A model generated the notes under the pieces. That model saw only the letters and a list, made by a program, of their open reading frames with translations, was not told the origin of the DNA and ran no database searches. A stretch of 12,829 nucleotides of DNA. Origin: Clostridia bacterium. Its GTDB lineage: Bacteria; Bacillota; Clostridia; Saccharofermentanales; UBA5734. Shown here piece by piece: positions 7,272 through 12,829 of the stretch. The translations under genes and the position numbers were made by a program. The DNA is taken from assembly GCA_017997315.1 (NCBI GenBank), contig JAGOFF010000046.1, positions 1 through 12,829 on the forward strand, in the 5' to 3' direction. Numbering within the stretch: position 1 is the first letter of the stretch; every line of letters begins with the position of its first letter.

Positions 7272-7606
7272 GCCGTCCGGAGCGGAAAGCGAAACGCATT
7301 CTCGCCGAGATCCTCGGCTATTTCATCGATCAAGGACTGACGGACATGGCGATCCACTGGGAACCCACGCCCGATGGCGTCCGGATCGAAGTCCAGGGGC
7401 ATGCGCCGGAACGGCCGCCGGACTTCGAGGAGTTCCGGCGTGCGTTGTCCGACGCGGCGCAACCCGAGATGGAGGAGTACTACCTGCAGCTGCTCGACAT
7501 GGCTTCCGGCAAAGAGCACCGCTATCTGCTGGGTGCGATGGTGGACGAAGCGGACGTCACTTACGAGGACGGGATCCTGCGGGTTTCGGTCTTCCGGAAG
7601 GATTGA
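7268..7606 (+). CDS. Unrecognised small protein coupled to the DUF1576 gene
   Basis: A 112-residue soluble-looking protein whose ATG lies inside the stop of the DUF1576 gene (ATGA, 7268-7271), so its synthesis is likely coupled to it. The ribosome site would be the GGGGAAAC within the end of that gene. The N-terminal half reads RKAKRILAEILGYFIDQG (helix), then TDMAIHWEPTPDGVRIEVQG (strand pair), then an acidic helical part (DFEEFRRALSD, EMEEYYLQLLDM) and a final beta strand. This looks like a compact alpha/beta domain. No family recognised and no catalytic motif evident. Gene order suggests a cytoplasmic partner or regulator of the DUF1576 transporter-like protein. It is the last gene of the plus-strand operon; the strong hairpin begins one base after its stop. 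Confidence 0.78.
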   Translation: MSRPERKAKRILAEILGYFIDQGLTDMAIHWEPTPDGVRIEVQGHAPERPPDFEEFRRALSDAAQPEMEEYYLQLLDMASGKEHRYLLGAMVDEADVTYEDGILRVSVFRKD

Positions 7607-7638
7607 CGGCAGACTCGTCAGAACAGACGGGTCTGCCG
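7607..7638. terminator. Hairpin terminator shared by two convergent operons
   Basis: A 13-bp stem: CGGCAGACTCGTC (7607-7619), loop AGAACA, GACGGGTCTGCCG (7626-7638). It begins one base after the TGA of the plus-strand operon and contains the TGA (7618-7620) of the minus-strand radical SAM gene. The single non-Watson-Crick position is U.G in plus-strand RNA but A.C in minus-strand RNA, so the hairpin is stronger for the FloA/DUF1576 transcript. There is no U-run, so it may stop polymerase poorly but protect 3' ends. Confidence 0.6.
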
Positions 7639-8526
7639 ATCCTCGTAGTACGTCCCCCGGACGGCCTCCGAGATCTCCCGCATGCGGTACAGCAGCCCCA
7701 ACCGGTCGCACTCGCTCCGGAACGCGCGCTGGAGTTCCGGTTCCGAGGGGGAGACGCATGCATACGTCTGCCCGAACTCCCGCGCATACCTCGGCCGCAG
7801 CCCCGGAAACCGCTCCGACAGCCGGTCGAGAAAGTACTCCCGCTGATTCTGGCGGAGCGTGACCCCGAATGCCCGATAGATGTGCGACGCGCCGTTCGCG
7901 TGCGCGGTACGCACGATCGATAGGATGTTCTCCACGCTGTCCGTGATGAACGGCAGGATCGGCATGAGCAGGATGCCGCATCGGATCCCGGCGTCGGTCA
8001 GGCGCTTCATCGCGGCGAACCGTGCGGACGTCGGGCAGACGTTCGGCTCGATGAGGCGGCACAGCGCATCGTCCGCGGCGGTGACTGTAAAATTGACCAC
8101 CGCCGGGGAGTGCGTGCGGATGGAAGAAAGCACGTCGATGTCCCGGACGACCCGGTCGGACTTGGTGTCGGCCACGATCCCGAACCGGTGCCGGTCGATG
8201 AGCTCCAATGCGCCGCGTGTCAGACGCAGGGAGCCCTCGAGCGGATTGTAGGGATCGCTCATCGAGCCGGTGATCACGACGCCCTTGCGGCGTTTGGAGC
8301 GCAGGTCGCGCTCGATCACCGCAAGCGCGTCTTCCTTGGCCCGGACGGTGTCGAAATCCTCGACCCGATAGCACTCGCTGCGGGAGTCGCAGTAGATGCA
8401 GCCGTGGCTGCAGCCTTTGTAGATGTTCATGTTGTAGTTGGAGCCGAACCATCCGTCATGGTAACCGGACAGAATGGTCTTCGCGGGAATCCCCCGCGCG
8501 GTTCCGGCGTCTCCAGTCGATGTCAC
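7618..8526 (-). CDS. Radical SAM protein, SplB/COG1533 type
   Basis: A 302-residue protein starting at GTG 8526. The radical SAM cluster motif C-x3-C-x2-C is at C39, C43 and C46 within YKGCSHGCIYCDSRS, the form typical of the SplB-like group (COG1533, which includes spore photoproduct lyase). A TGSMSDPYNPLE stretch (86-97) gives the next strand after the usual GxxD region, and LLMPILPFITDS (187-198) lies late in the barrel. The enzyme should bind a [4Fe-4S] cluster and cleave S-adenosylmethionine; the substrate cannot be read, and most short COG1533 proteins are uncharacterised. The start overlaps the stop of the FMN-domain gene by GTGA (8523-8526), so it is the last member of the heliorhodopsin cassette. 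No strong Shine-Dalgarno is seen, consistent with translational coupling. Confidence 0.88.
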   Translation of the reverse strand: MTSTGDAGTARGIPAKTILSGYHDGWFGSNYNMNIYKGCSHGCIYCDSRSECYRVEDFDTVRAKEDALAVIERDLRSKRRKGVVITGSMSDPYNPLEGSLRLTRGALELIDRHRFGIVADTKSDRVVRDIDVLSSIRTHSPAVVNFTVTAADDALCRLIEPNVCPTSARFAAMKRLTDAGIRCGILLMPILPFITDSVENILSIVRTAHANGASHIYRAFGVTLRQNQREYFLDRLSERFPGLRPRYAREFGQTYACVSPSEPELQRAFRSECDRLGLLYRMREISEAVRGTYYEDRQTRLF

Positions 8527-9506
8527 GGCGCCGCCCCAGCCAGGGCCCGCTCGATCGCCTTGAGGATGACTTTGCTGCTGTAGGTCGCCCCGGCGACCGC
8601 ATCCACCTGGAGCGTCTGTTCCTCGACCACCCGATCGGGCAGCACTTCCGCGGGTTGCCCCTGTCCGGTGACGTGCTTGACCAGCGTGATGCCGGTGATT
8701 TTTCCGTTCGCCACGGCCACCCGCACTTCCGCGGAGACCGGGAACGCGGCATAGGAACCGGTGTACTCCCCGTCGGGCACCCGGGACAGGTCCGGATCCG
8801 TGATCGCCAGCGAAGCGAGCGATTTCAGGTTTTTCTCGAGCCTCCCCTTGATGATGTACCCGGCAGCGACCATCCCGGCCAGCAGGAGTACGACCACCAG
8901 AAGAATCGTGTACTTCCGTTTCATGCGCGCGGTGCCGTCCTTCTCTCCGCAGATCCGGGTGTCTCGCGGGAGGATCCTGCCGCCGCTCCGTCTGCGGAGT
9001 TCCGGGAGCGGGGACCCTTCCCTGCCAGTATACCGGTATCTCCGCCGTACGGTCCGTTGATCCGCGTAGGAACCCAGCCGGTCGGCCCAGGATTCGGTGT
9101 ACAGCGAGCGGTACGGACGGCCGTGCTTCACACGCCAGCGTTCGCATGCAGGGAGTGCATACCACAGCAGCGAGGGCAGCCCGATCGCCAGCCAGTAGAA
9201 AGGCCCCAGGCGCAGGACCTGCAGGGTGTGTCCGTATTCGTGGGCGAGCAGCTCGGCACCGGCTCCGCCTTCTGGTCTGTCCGTCCGGATCCGGTCCGGG
9301 AAAAACAGGAACATCCCGATCGACAGTCCGCCGCCCAGACGGGTGGGCACGTAAATGAACCGCGCCTGCCGGAACCTCCCGCCCGGGCAGCCGCGCAGGC
9401 GGAAGTACGCCCAGCCGAGGCCCCCCACCAGATTGACCGGCAGTCCCCAGGTCCACTGGACGAGATGGAACAGGATCCCCCGCAGCCGGCTATGCGCTTC
9501 AGACAT
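8523..9506 (-). CDS. Membrane HEYGH metallopeptidase-like protein in frame with an FMN-binding domain
   Basis: One open frame of 327 codons joins two modules. Residues 1-~145 match a clostridial-type membrane protein family: GLSIGMFLFFP, then HEYGH (H89, E90, H93; an HExxH zinc-site form), LGPFYWLAIGLPSLLW (membrane-inserted) and YTESWADRLG with E138 as a possible third ligand. Residues ~146-194 are Arg-rich and compositionally poor, like translated intergenic DNA. From M195 (ATG 8924) come a basic start, a membrane helix (~199-217) and an FMN-bind domain ending in DAVAGATYSS, where the Thr (~308) is the usual site of covalent FMN attachment by ApbE. No stop separates the modules, so either this is a fusion or the second module is also made alone (133 residues from 8924). 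ATG 9506 overlaps the kinase stop by 8 bases. Confidence 0.75.
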   Translation of the reverse strand: MSEAHSRLRGILFHLVQWTWGLPVNLVGGLGWAYFRLRGCPGGRFRQARFIYVPTRLGGGLSIGMFLFFPDRIRTDRPEGGAGAELLAHEYGHTLQVLRLGPFYWLAIGLPSLLWYALPACERWRVKHGRPYRSLYTESWADRLGSYADQRTVRRRYRYTGREGSPLPELRRRSGGRILPRDTRICGEKDGTARMKRKYTILLVVVLLLAGMVAAGYIIKGRLEKNLKSLASLAITDPDLSRVPDGEYTGSYAAFPVSAEVRVAVANGKITGITLVKHVTGQGQPAEVLPDRVVEEQTLQVDAVAGATYSSKVILKAIERALAGAAP

Positions 9507-10368
9507 CGAACGCCGCGCTCCAGTCCCGCATGAACGCCCCGATCGACGGGTACCGATCCTCCCGACGGGACGCAACCGCGCGCGCCGCGACCCTATATGC
9601 CGCAGCCGGGCCGATCCACGTCTCCAGGCTCCGGTCATGGTTGTCTCCGTATGCTTCGAACGCGAACGCCCCCATCGCATACACGTTGGTGATCTCGTCC
9701 AGCGCCGCGCCGAGGGTCGTCTCCTCGGGGGACAGGAACCGCGAGGAACCGGGCATGCGTCCCCGGTCGTTCACCGCCGGCGCCTTTCGATAGTAGTCGA
9801 TGTCGCAGAGCGTCGTCCGGCCGGTGTCAAAGTCGTACAACACGCTTCCGTCGTAGAAATCGACCGCGACATACCCTGCGGCCGCCACGTGCCGGTGGAA
9901 CTCGAACACCGTGTCCAGCGCGGCGTTTTTCCGGGCGGGATCGAGCGCGCGGAACCGCACGGTCGGGGAATCCGGATGGGTGTACTTGGGTATCCGGTCG
10001 AAATCCCAATATGCGTGCAGGCACTCCCCGGGTGTCCACTCGAACACCGCCAGATACCCCCGGCCGACCGTTTCGTGCCGGACCAGCCGGACCAGCGCGG
10101 GATGGCGCAGATCGTCATAGACCTGCGACGCCGTCCGGAGCGCGTCCACCGCCTCCTGTGGGTCGCCGTCGAAACGGAGTGTCCGCGCACCGGCGTACTT
10201 CACGAACCACCGGCGGCCGTCCGGAGACTCCAAACCGAAGCTGATGTTTCCGGAATCATTCCGGTCGAACACCTGGAATACCGTTCCGATCCCGCCGAGG
10301 AACGCGAAGTCGTGTTCTTCCCGGAGCTGCGCGGTCCGGCCTCCCGGGAGCGGCACCGTCACGCTCAA
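9499..10368 (-). CDS. Atypical serine/threonine-protein-kinase-like protein
   Basis: About 289 residues with a degenerate kinase fold. A GGIGTVFQVF loop (25-34) and the ATP-anchoring Lys K57 in WFVKYAG come first, then the hinge AVFEWTPG (107-114). The catalytic-loop equivalent VAVDFYDGSVLYD keeps the Asp (D170) but lacks the His-Arg of HRD. CDIDYY (188-193) replaces DFG, SPEE (213-216) replaces APE, and DEITNVYAMGAFAFE (224-238) matches the D..s.vyslG helix F region. This resembles a Bacillota kinase family with 'FLSPEE.TLGA.IDE.TNVY'. The key Lys and both Asp residues remain, so activity is possible. The start is uncertain: TTG 10368 (TTGA overlap with the heliorhodopsin stop, GGGAG 10 bases upstream) or GTG 10362 or GTG 10356. 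No membrane segment; a cytoplasmic partner of the rhodopsin is the obvious inference. Confidence 0.85.
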   Translation of the reverse strand: MSVTVPLPGGRTAQLREEHDFAFLGGIGTVFQVFDRNDSGNISFGLESPDGRRWFVKYAGARTLRFDGDPQEAVDALRTASQVYDDLRHPALVRLVRHETVGRGYLAVFEWTPGECLHAYWDFDRIPKYTHPDSPTVRFRALDPARKNAALDTVFEFHRHVAAAGYVAVDFYDGSVLYDFDTGRTTLCDIDYYRKAPAVNDRGRMPGSSRFLSPEETTLGAALDEITNVYAMGAFAFEAYGDNHDRSLETWIGPAAAYRVAARAVASRREDRYPSIGAFMRDWSAAFDV

Positions 10369-11153
10369 GGCTGCATGACTCCCGCGAACACCAGCCAGGC
10401 GAGCACGGACTTGGCGACCAGGCTCAGAATGATGTACCCGCGCTCCCCGTACCGGTAGTCCGCCCAGCGCCCGATCCGTTTGTACTGGAGCACCATGTTG
10501 ACCGGGAACAGGTTGAAGAAGAAGAAGTAGGAGAACGTGATGGCGAATACGAACCAGGGCACCTCGCCAAGGTCTGAGTTCCCGAAGGCGCTGAGTGCGA
10601 CGATCGCCCATGGTCCGAGGCCGGCCAGACAACCGAACACGAACGGGCCCCAGCATGTCTCCCCTTTTCCCCGACCCTGGTTCATCTGCTCCATCAGCAG
10701 CCCGAACATGTTCATGCAGGCGTTGAGCAGGAATACCGCGATGAGCGTATCCACCGCGTACACTCCGAAAACCGAGGCGATCAGCACGATCATGATCGAG
10801 GAACTCAACGCGTATTCGTACCACCGGAACGGATTGATGCCGTTCTCGATCGAGCGGTTGTAGATCCGGTTCATCCCGGGCATCACGATGAGGAAATGTG
10901 CGAGCGCCGAGAGCAGCAGGAAACACGCGACCAGCACCCCGAACGGCAGGCTACCCGCCCCGCGCGGATCGGTCACCAACCGCATCGCGGTCCGGTCGAA
11001 GGTGAGGAAATAGGTCCGGAGCGGCGGCCGGAATGCGGAGATCATGTCGATTCCGAGGCTGAACCCGAGCATCAGCCCGCCTTGGATCAGGTGCAGGAAT
11101 CCCATGAACAGGTTGAAACGGCGGAGGGACGGCAGAGTGATTTCCTTGTGCAT
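10365..11153 (-). CDS. Heliorhodopsin (retinal-binding seven-helix photoreceptor)
   Basis: 262 residues with seven hydrophobic helices. Family hallmarks: RRFNLFMGFLHLIQG in helix A (H21), ALAHFLIVMPG in helix B (H86), INPFRWYEYALSSSIMI in helix C with E113 in the Schiff-base counterion position, and a last helix RGYIILSLVAKSVLAW with the retinal lysine K248. The Glu-Lys spacing (135) closely matches characterised heliorhodopsins (E107/K241 in 48C12). The positive N-terminus (HKE, RR) before helix A agrees with the inverted topology of the family, N-terminus inside. The long A-B segment (~31-70) would be the extracellular strand pair. Heliorhodopsins bind all-trans retinal, have slow photocycles and are mostly regarded as sensors or enzyme regulators, found in monoderms, archaea, algae and viruses. 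ATG 11153 has GGGAGGTG 4-6 bases upstream. The stop overlaps the kinase-like gene by TTGA. No retinal-synthesis gene is in the window. Confidence 0.94.
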   Translation of the reverse strand: MHKEITLPSLRRFNLFMGFLHLIQGGLMLGFSLGIDMISAFRPPLRTYFLTFDRTAMRLVTDPRGAGSLPFGVLVACFLLLSALAHFLIVMPGMNRIYNRSIENGINPFRWYEYALSSSIMIVLIASVFGVYAVDTLIAVFLLNACMNMFGLLMEQMNQGRGKGETCWGPFVFGCLAGLGPWAIVALSAFGNSDLGEVPWFVFAITFSYFFFFNLFPVNMVLQYKRIGRWADYRYGERGYIILSLVAKSVLAWLVFAGVMQP

Positions 11154-11200
11154 ACGGCACCTCCCGTGTTTCGGATGTATCCGGTCCTCTGTCCGTTTTC

Positions 11201-11206
11201 ATTGTA
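11201..11206 (-). promoter_or_regulatory. Candidate -10 element of the heliorhodopsin cassette
   Basis: TACAAT on the minus strand, about 48 bases before ATG 11153 and just after the terminator of the upstream gene. The -35 position falls on the terminator T-tract (CGCTTT or GCTTTT at 16-17 bases spacing) and is a poor match, so an activator or alternative sigma factor may be needed. It would give a leader of about 40 bases with a strong ribosome site (11158-11165). Confidence 0.35.
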
Positions 11207-11222
11207 CACATGCGGGACAGCG

Positions 11223-11245
11223 AAAAGCGCCCCCGAAGGGGCGCC
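11223..11245 (-). terminator. Intrinsic terminator after the nitroreductase gene
   Basis: On the minus strand: GCGCCCC, loop TTCG, GGGGCGC, then TTTTCGC. This perfect 7-bp stem (11227-11233 with 11238-11244) with a UUCG tetraloop and a 4-base U-tract is the clearest Rho-independent terminator in the window. It lies about 40 bases beyond the nitroreductase stop and separates that transcript from the heliorhodopsin cassette. Confidence 0.8.
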
Positions 11246-11282
11246 TGTCGCGATCCGGACAATCCCGCCCGGCGGAGCGTGC

Positions 11283-12068
11283 TCATTCCGGCCGGCCCAC
11301 CGGTGCGGCGTACACCACAAACTCGTCCTTCTCGTCGCAGGAAGGGCCGCCCGCCAATCCGACCAGCCCGTCCATCAGGGCCTGGTCGTACGCCCCGATC
11401 GCACAGGTCCCGCACCCGATCGCCTCGCAGGCCAGGTAGAGGTTCTGGCACACGTGTCCGGCGTCGAGCAGCAGGTACTTCTGCGCCTGGTCCGTGTATC
11501 GCCACTCGCTGCGGTACGGAACCGCGGTCCAGAGGAAGTCGACCGCGGCGGCCGCAAGGAACGGCTGTCCGCAGCTGGCCTCGGTGATGCGGTCCTCCGC
11601 GTTCTCCACCGGCCGGAGAAACTCCAGCCGATGCTCGAGCGCAAGGTAGTGATAGAGTCCGGGTGCCAGCCCCTCGACGCGGAACACGAGCAGGTAGGTC
11701 TCCAGCCCATGGCGCGCGCCCGCGGAAGGCACGGTGCGCAGGCTTGCGTGATTGCTCTTCCCGATCACGCGCTTGACCCCCTGGGTCGCCCAAAGCAGAA
11801 AAGCCAGCTCGTCCAGCGTCAGCGGACGGTCCGAGAACCGTCGGCGGCTCACCCGTCCATCGATCAGTTCCGTAAATGGAATATCGCGCACCACCTGCCG
11901 GAAGTCCCGGGTCAGCGGGATCGACGACTCCCCGGAGAACGGATTCGCGAGCGGAGGCTGCGGCACACCGGCCGACTGGTCGCTGATGCCGCCCTCGTCC
12001 AGCGCGGTCTCCCCTTTCATCATCTCCCGGCGCTCCATGATCCGTGCGAGCATCGCGTCATCCTGCAT
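11283..12068 (-). CDS. SagB-type nitroreductase/dehydrogenase
   Basis: 261 residues. After a ~65-residue N-terminal extension the nitroreductase fold begins with SRRRFSDRPLTLDELAFLLW (residues 74-93), giving the FMN phosphate-binding Arg cluster. PSAGARHGLETYLLV (114-128) and GLAPGLYHY (133-141) are the signature of SagB/ThcOx-like oxidoreductases, and QKYLLLDAGHVCQNLYLACE (196-215) followed by GCGTCAIGAYD forms the helix and Gly-rich loop near the flavin. SagB homologues oxidise azolines in peptide natural-product clusters, but many stand-alone members occur. No cyclodehydratase or precursor peptide is visible here, so the substrate is unknown. ATG 12068 has AAGGAGGG 8 bases upstream. The amidohydrolase gene ends 45 bases upstream on the same strand, so the two are probably co-transcribed, and a strong terminator follows. 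Confidence 0.9.
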   Translation of the reverse strand: MQDDAMLARIMERREMMKGETALDEGGISDQSAGVPQPPLANPFSGESSIPLTRDFRQVVRDIPFTELIDGRVSRRRFSDRPLTLDELAFLLWATQGVKRVIGKSNHASLRTVPSAGARHGLETYLLVFRVEGLAPGLYHYLALEHRLEFLRPVENAEDRITEASCGQPFLAAAAVDFLWTAVPYRSEWRYTDQAQKYLLLDAGHVCQNLYLACEAIGCGTCAIGAYDQALMDGLVGLAGGPSCDEKDEFVVYAAPVGRPE

Positions 12069-12113
12069 ATCCGAAGCCCTCCTTGCATGGTTGTTTCCGG
12101 TCCTGAGTCCCGT

Positions 12114-12829
12114 TCACAGGGATTGAATGATGCCGTCCTTGACCACGAGTTTCATGGCTGCAAACGCGTGCGGGCCGGCGTATGGGTCCGTGTCGAGTGC
12201 GATGAGGTCCGCACGGCACCCCGGTACGATCCGTCCGAGATCCGTTCGGCCGAGGATGGCCGCACCCCCGACGGTCGCCGCGCGGACCACCGCGGGCATG
12301 TCCAGCCCGGCGCGGAGCAGCAGCTCCATCTCGAGGATCGGCATCCCGACCGGAGCCCAGGGCGGATCCTCGCCCAGGTAGTCGTTGCCCAGCCCGATGA
12401 CGCCGCCGGCCTGCGCAAACCTTCGGGTGTTGTCCAGTGCGGCGTCCAGCAGCGGGAGCCCGGTCCGTTCCGTGAACATCGCGTACATTGACAGCGTCGG
12501 GGTCATCGCGATTCCATCCGCGACCATCCGCGCGATCAGGTCGTCCGGAATCGGGTCCATGCAGGTGTGTCCGGCCTCGTCGACGCCGCATTCCACCAGC
12601 GTTCGCAGCCGGGCAGCCCGGGCGACGTGCGTCGACACCGTGCGGCCGAGCCGGTGCGCCTCGTCGCAGATCGCGGCGATCGTGGCGGGTTCCAGCATCG
12701 GAAGCGCCCGGGTGGCTTCGTCGTATCCTTCGTCGTAGGGGATCTTGATGTGGTCCGCCCCGCCGTCGACCAGCCGGCGCACCGCCTCGCGCGCCTCCTC
12801 CGGCGTGGCCACCCCGATCGGCTGCAGCC
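12114..12829 (-). CDS. Amidohydrolase family protein (5' end outside the window)
   Basis: The frame enters from the right edge and ends at TGA 12114-12116; about 238 C-terminal residues are visible. Features of metal-dependent amidohydrolases are HIKIPYDEG, with a Lys that may be the carboxylated metal bridge, VSTHVAR and EAGHTC, providing two His ligands, and GLGNDYLG, with the late Asp. The C-terminal composite-domain end reads LGRIVPGCRADLIALDTDP followed by LVVKDGIIQ, a nearly invariant ending in this superfamily (imidazolonepropionase/prolidase-like branch). It should hydrolyse a C-N bond in a small cyclic amide or dipeptide; the substrate cannot be told. A GTG at 12812 is in frame but lies inside the barrel and is not the true start. 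The nitroreductase gene follows after 45 bases. Confidence 0.9.
   Translation of the reverse strand, partial: LQPIGVATPEEAREAVRRLVDGGADHIKIPYDEGYDEATRALPMLEPATIAAICDEAHRLGRTVSTHVARAARLRTLVECGVDEAGHTCMDPIPDDLIARMVADGIAMTPTLSMYAMFTERTGLPLLDAALDNTRRFAQAGGVIGLGNDYLGEDPPWAPVGMPILEMELLLRAGLDMPAVVRAATVGGAAILGRTDLGRIVPGCRADLIALDTDPYAGPHAFAAMKLVVKDGIIQSL

Noticed and set aside
8527..9456. Upstream extension of the radical SAM frame
   Set aside because: The open frame continues to 9456, but that part is the shifted frame of the HEYGH/FMN-binding gene. Recognisable radical SAM sequence begins just after GTG 8526.
10369..10926. Upstream extension of the kinase-like frame
   Set aside because: It runs in another frame through the heliorhodopsin gene and has no kinase features.
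10896..12491. 531-codon plus-strand open frame
   Set aside because: Antisense to the heliorhodopsin, nitroreductase and amidohydrolase genes, all of which have clear family motifs; composition is Arg/His/Gln-rich with no recognisable domain.
1..12829. CRISPR arrays, transposons, att sites, tRNA or rRNA genes
   Set aside because: No direct repeat series, inverted terminal repeats with a transposase, tRNA cloverleaf or rRNA-like stretch was found on reading; a tRNAscan/Infernal run would settle small RNAs.

Overview
The window is visibly GC-rich and densely packed, with no gap between genes longer than about 130 bases. Its gene content (DUF5667 protein, NfeD/FloA pair, DUF1576 membrane protein, heliorhodopsin) and Shine-Dalgarno sites of the AGGAGG type point to a monoderm, probably a high-GC uncultivated Clostridia-like Bacillota. 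That assignment is inference. No rRNA, tRNA, CRISPR array, transposase or phage gene was seen.

Left part (1-3857, all minus strand): a DUF5667-like secreted protein cut by the left edge, a small lipoprotein, then a three-gene sugar-metabolism-like unit read leftward. That unit is two xylose-isomerase-like TIM-barrel enzymes overlapping by ATGA, followed by a small P-loop kinase. The divergent gap 3858-3938 separates it from the plus-strand block.

Middle part (3939-7606, plus strand): a tightly spaced membrane operon of NfeD, the flotillin FloA, an unrecognised Pro/Ala-rich protein, a DUF1576 membrane protein with a clear internal duplication, and a 112-residue unrecognised protein starting inside the DUF1576 stop (ATGA). 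It ends at a strong hairpin that also covers the end of the converging minus-strand operon.

Right part (7618-12829, minus strand, read right to left): a partial amidohydrolase and a SagB-type nitroreductase, followed by a UUCG-loop terminator. Next comes the most striking element, a heliorhodopsin (10365-11153) that opens a four-ORF cassette in which every junction overlaps. The order is heliorhodopsin, atypical serine/threonine-kinase-like protein, membrane HEYGH metallopeptidase-like protein in frame with a membrane-anchored FMN-binding domain, and SplB/COG1533-type radical SAM enzyme. Overlaps of 4, 8 and 4 bases imply translational coupling. The cassette may link light sensing through retinal to a kinase-type output, extracytoplasmic flavin redox chemistry and a radical SAM enzyme of the class that includes spore photoproduct lyase. 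The families are readable from the sequence; their joint function as a light-response system is a hypothesis.
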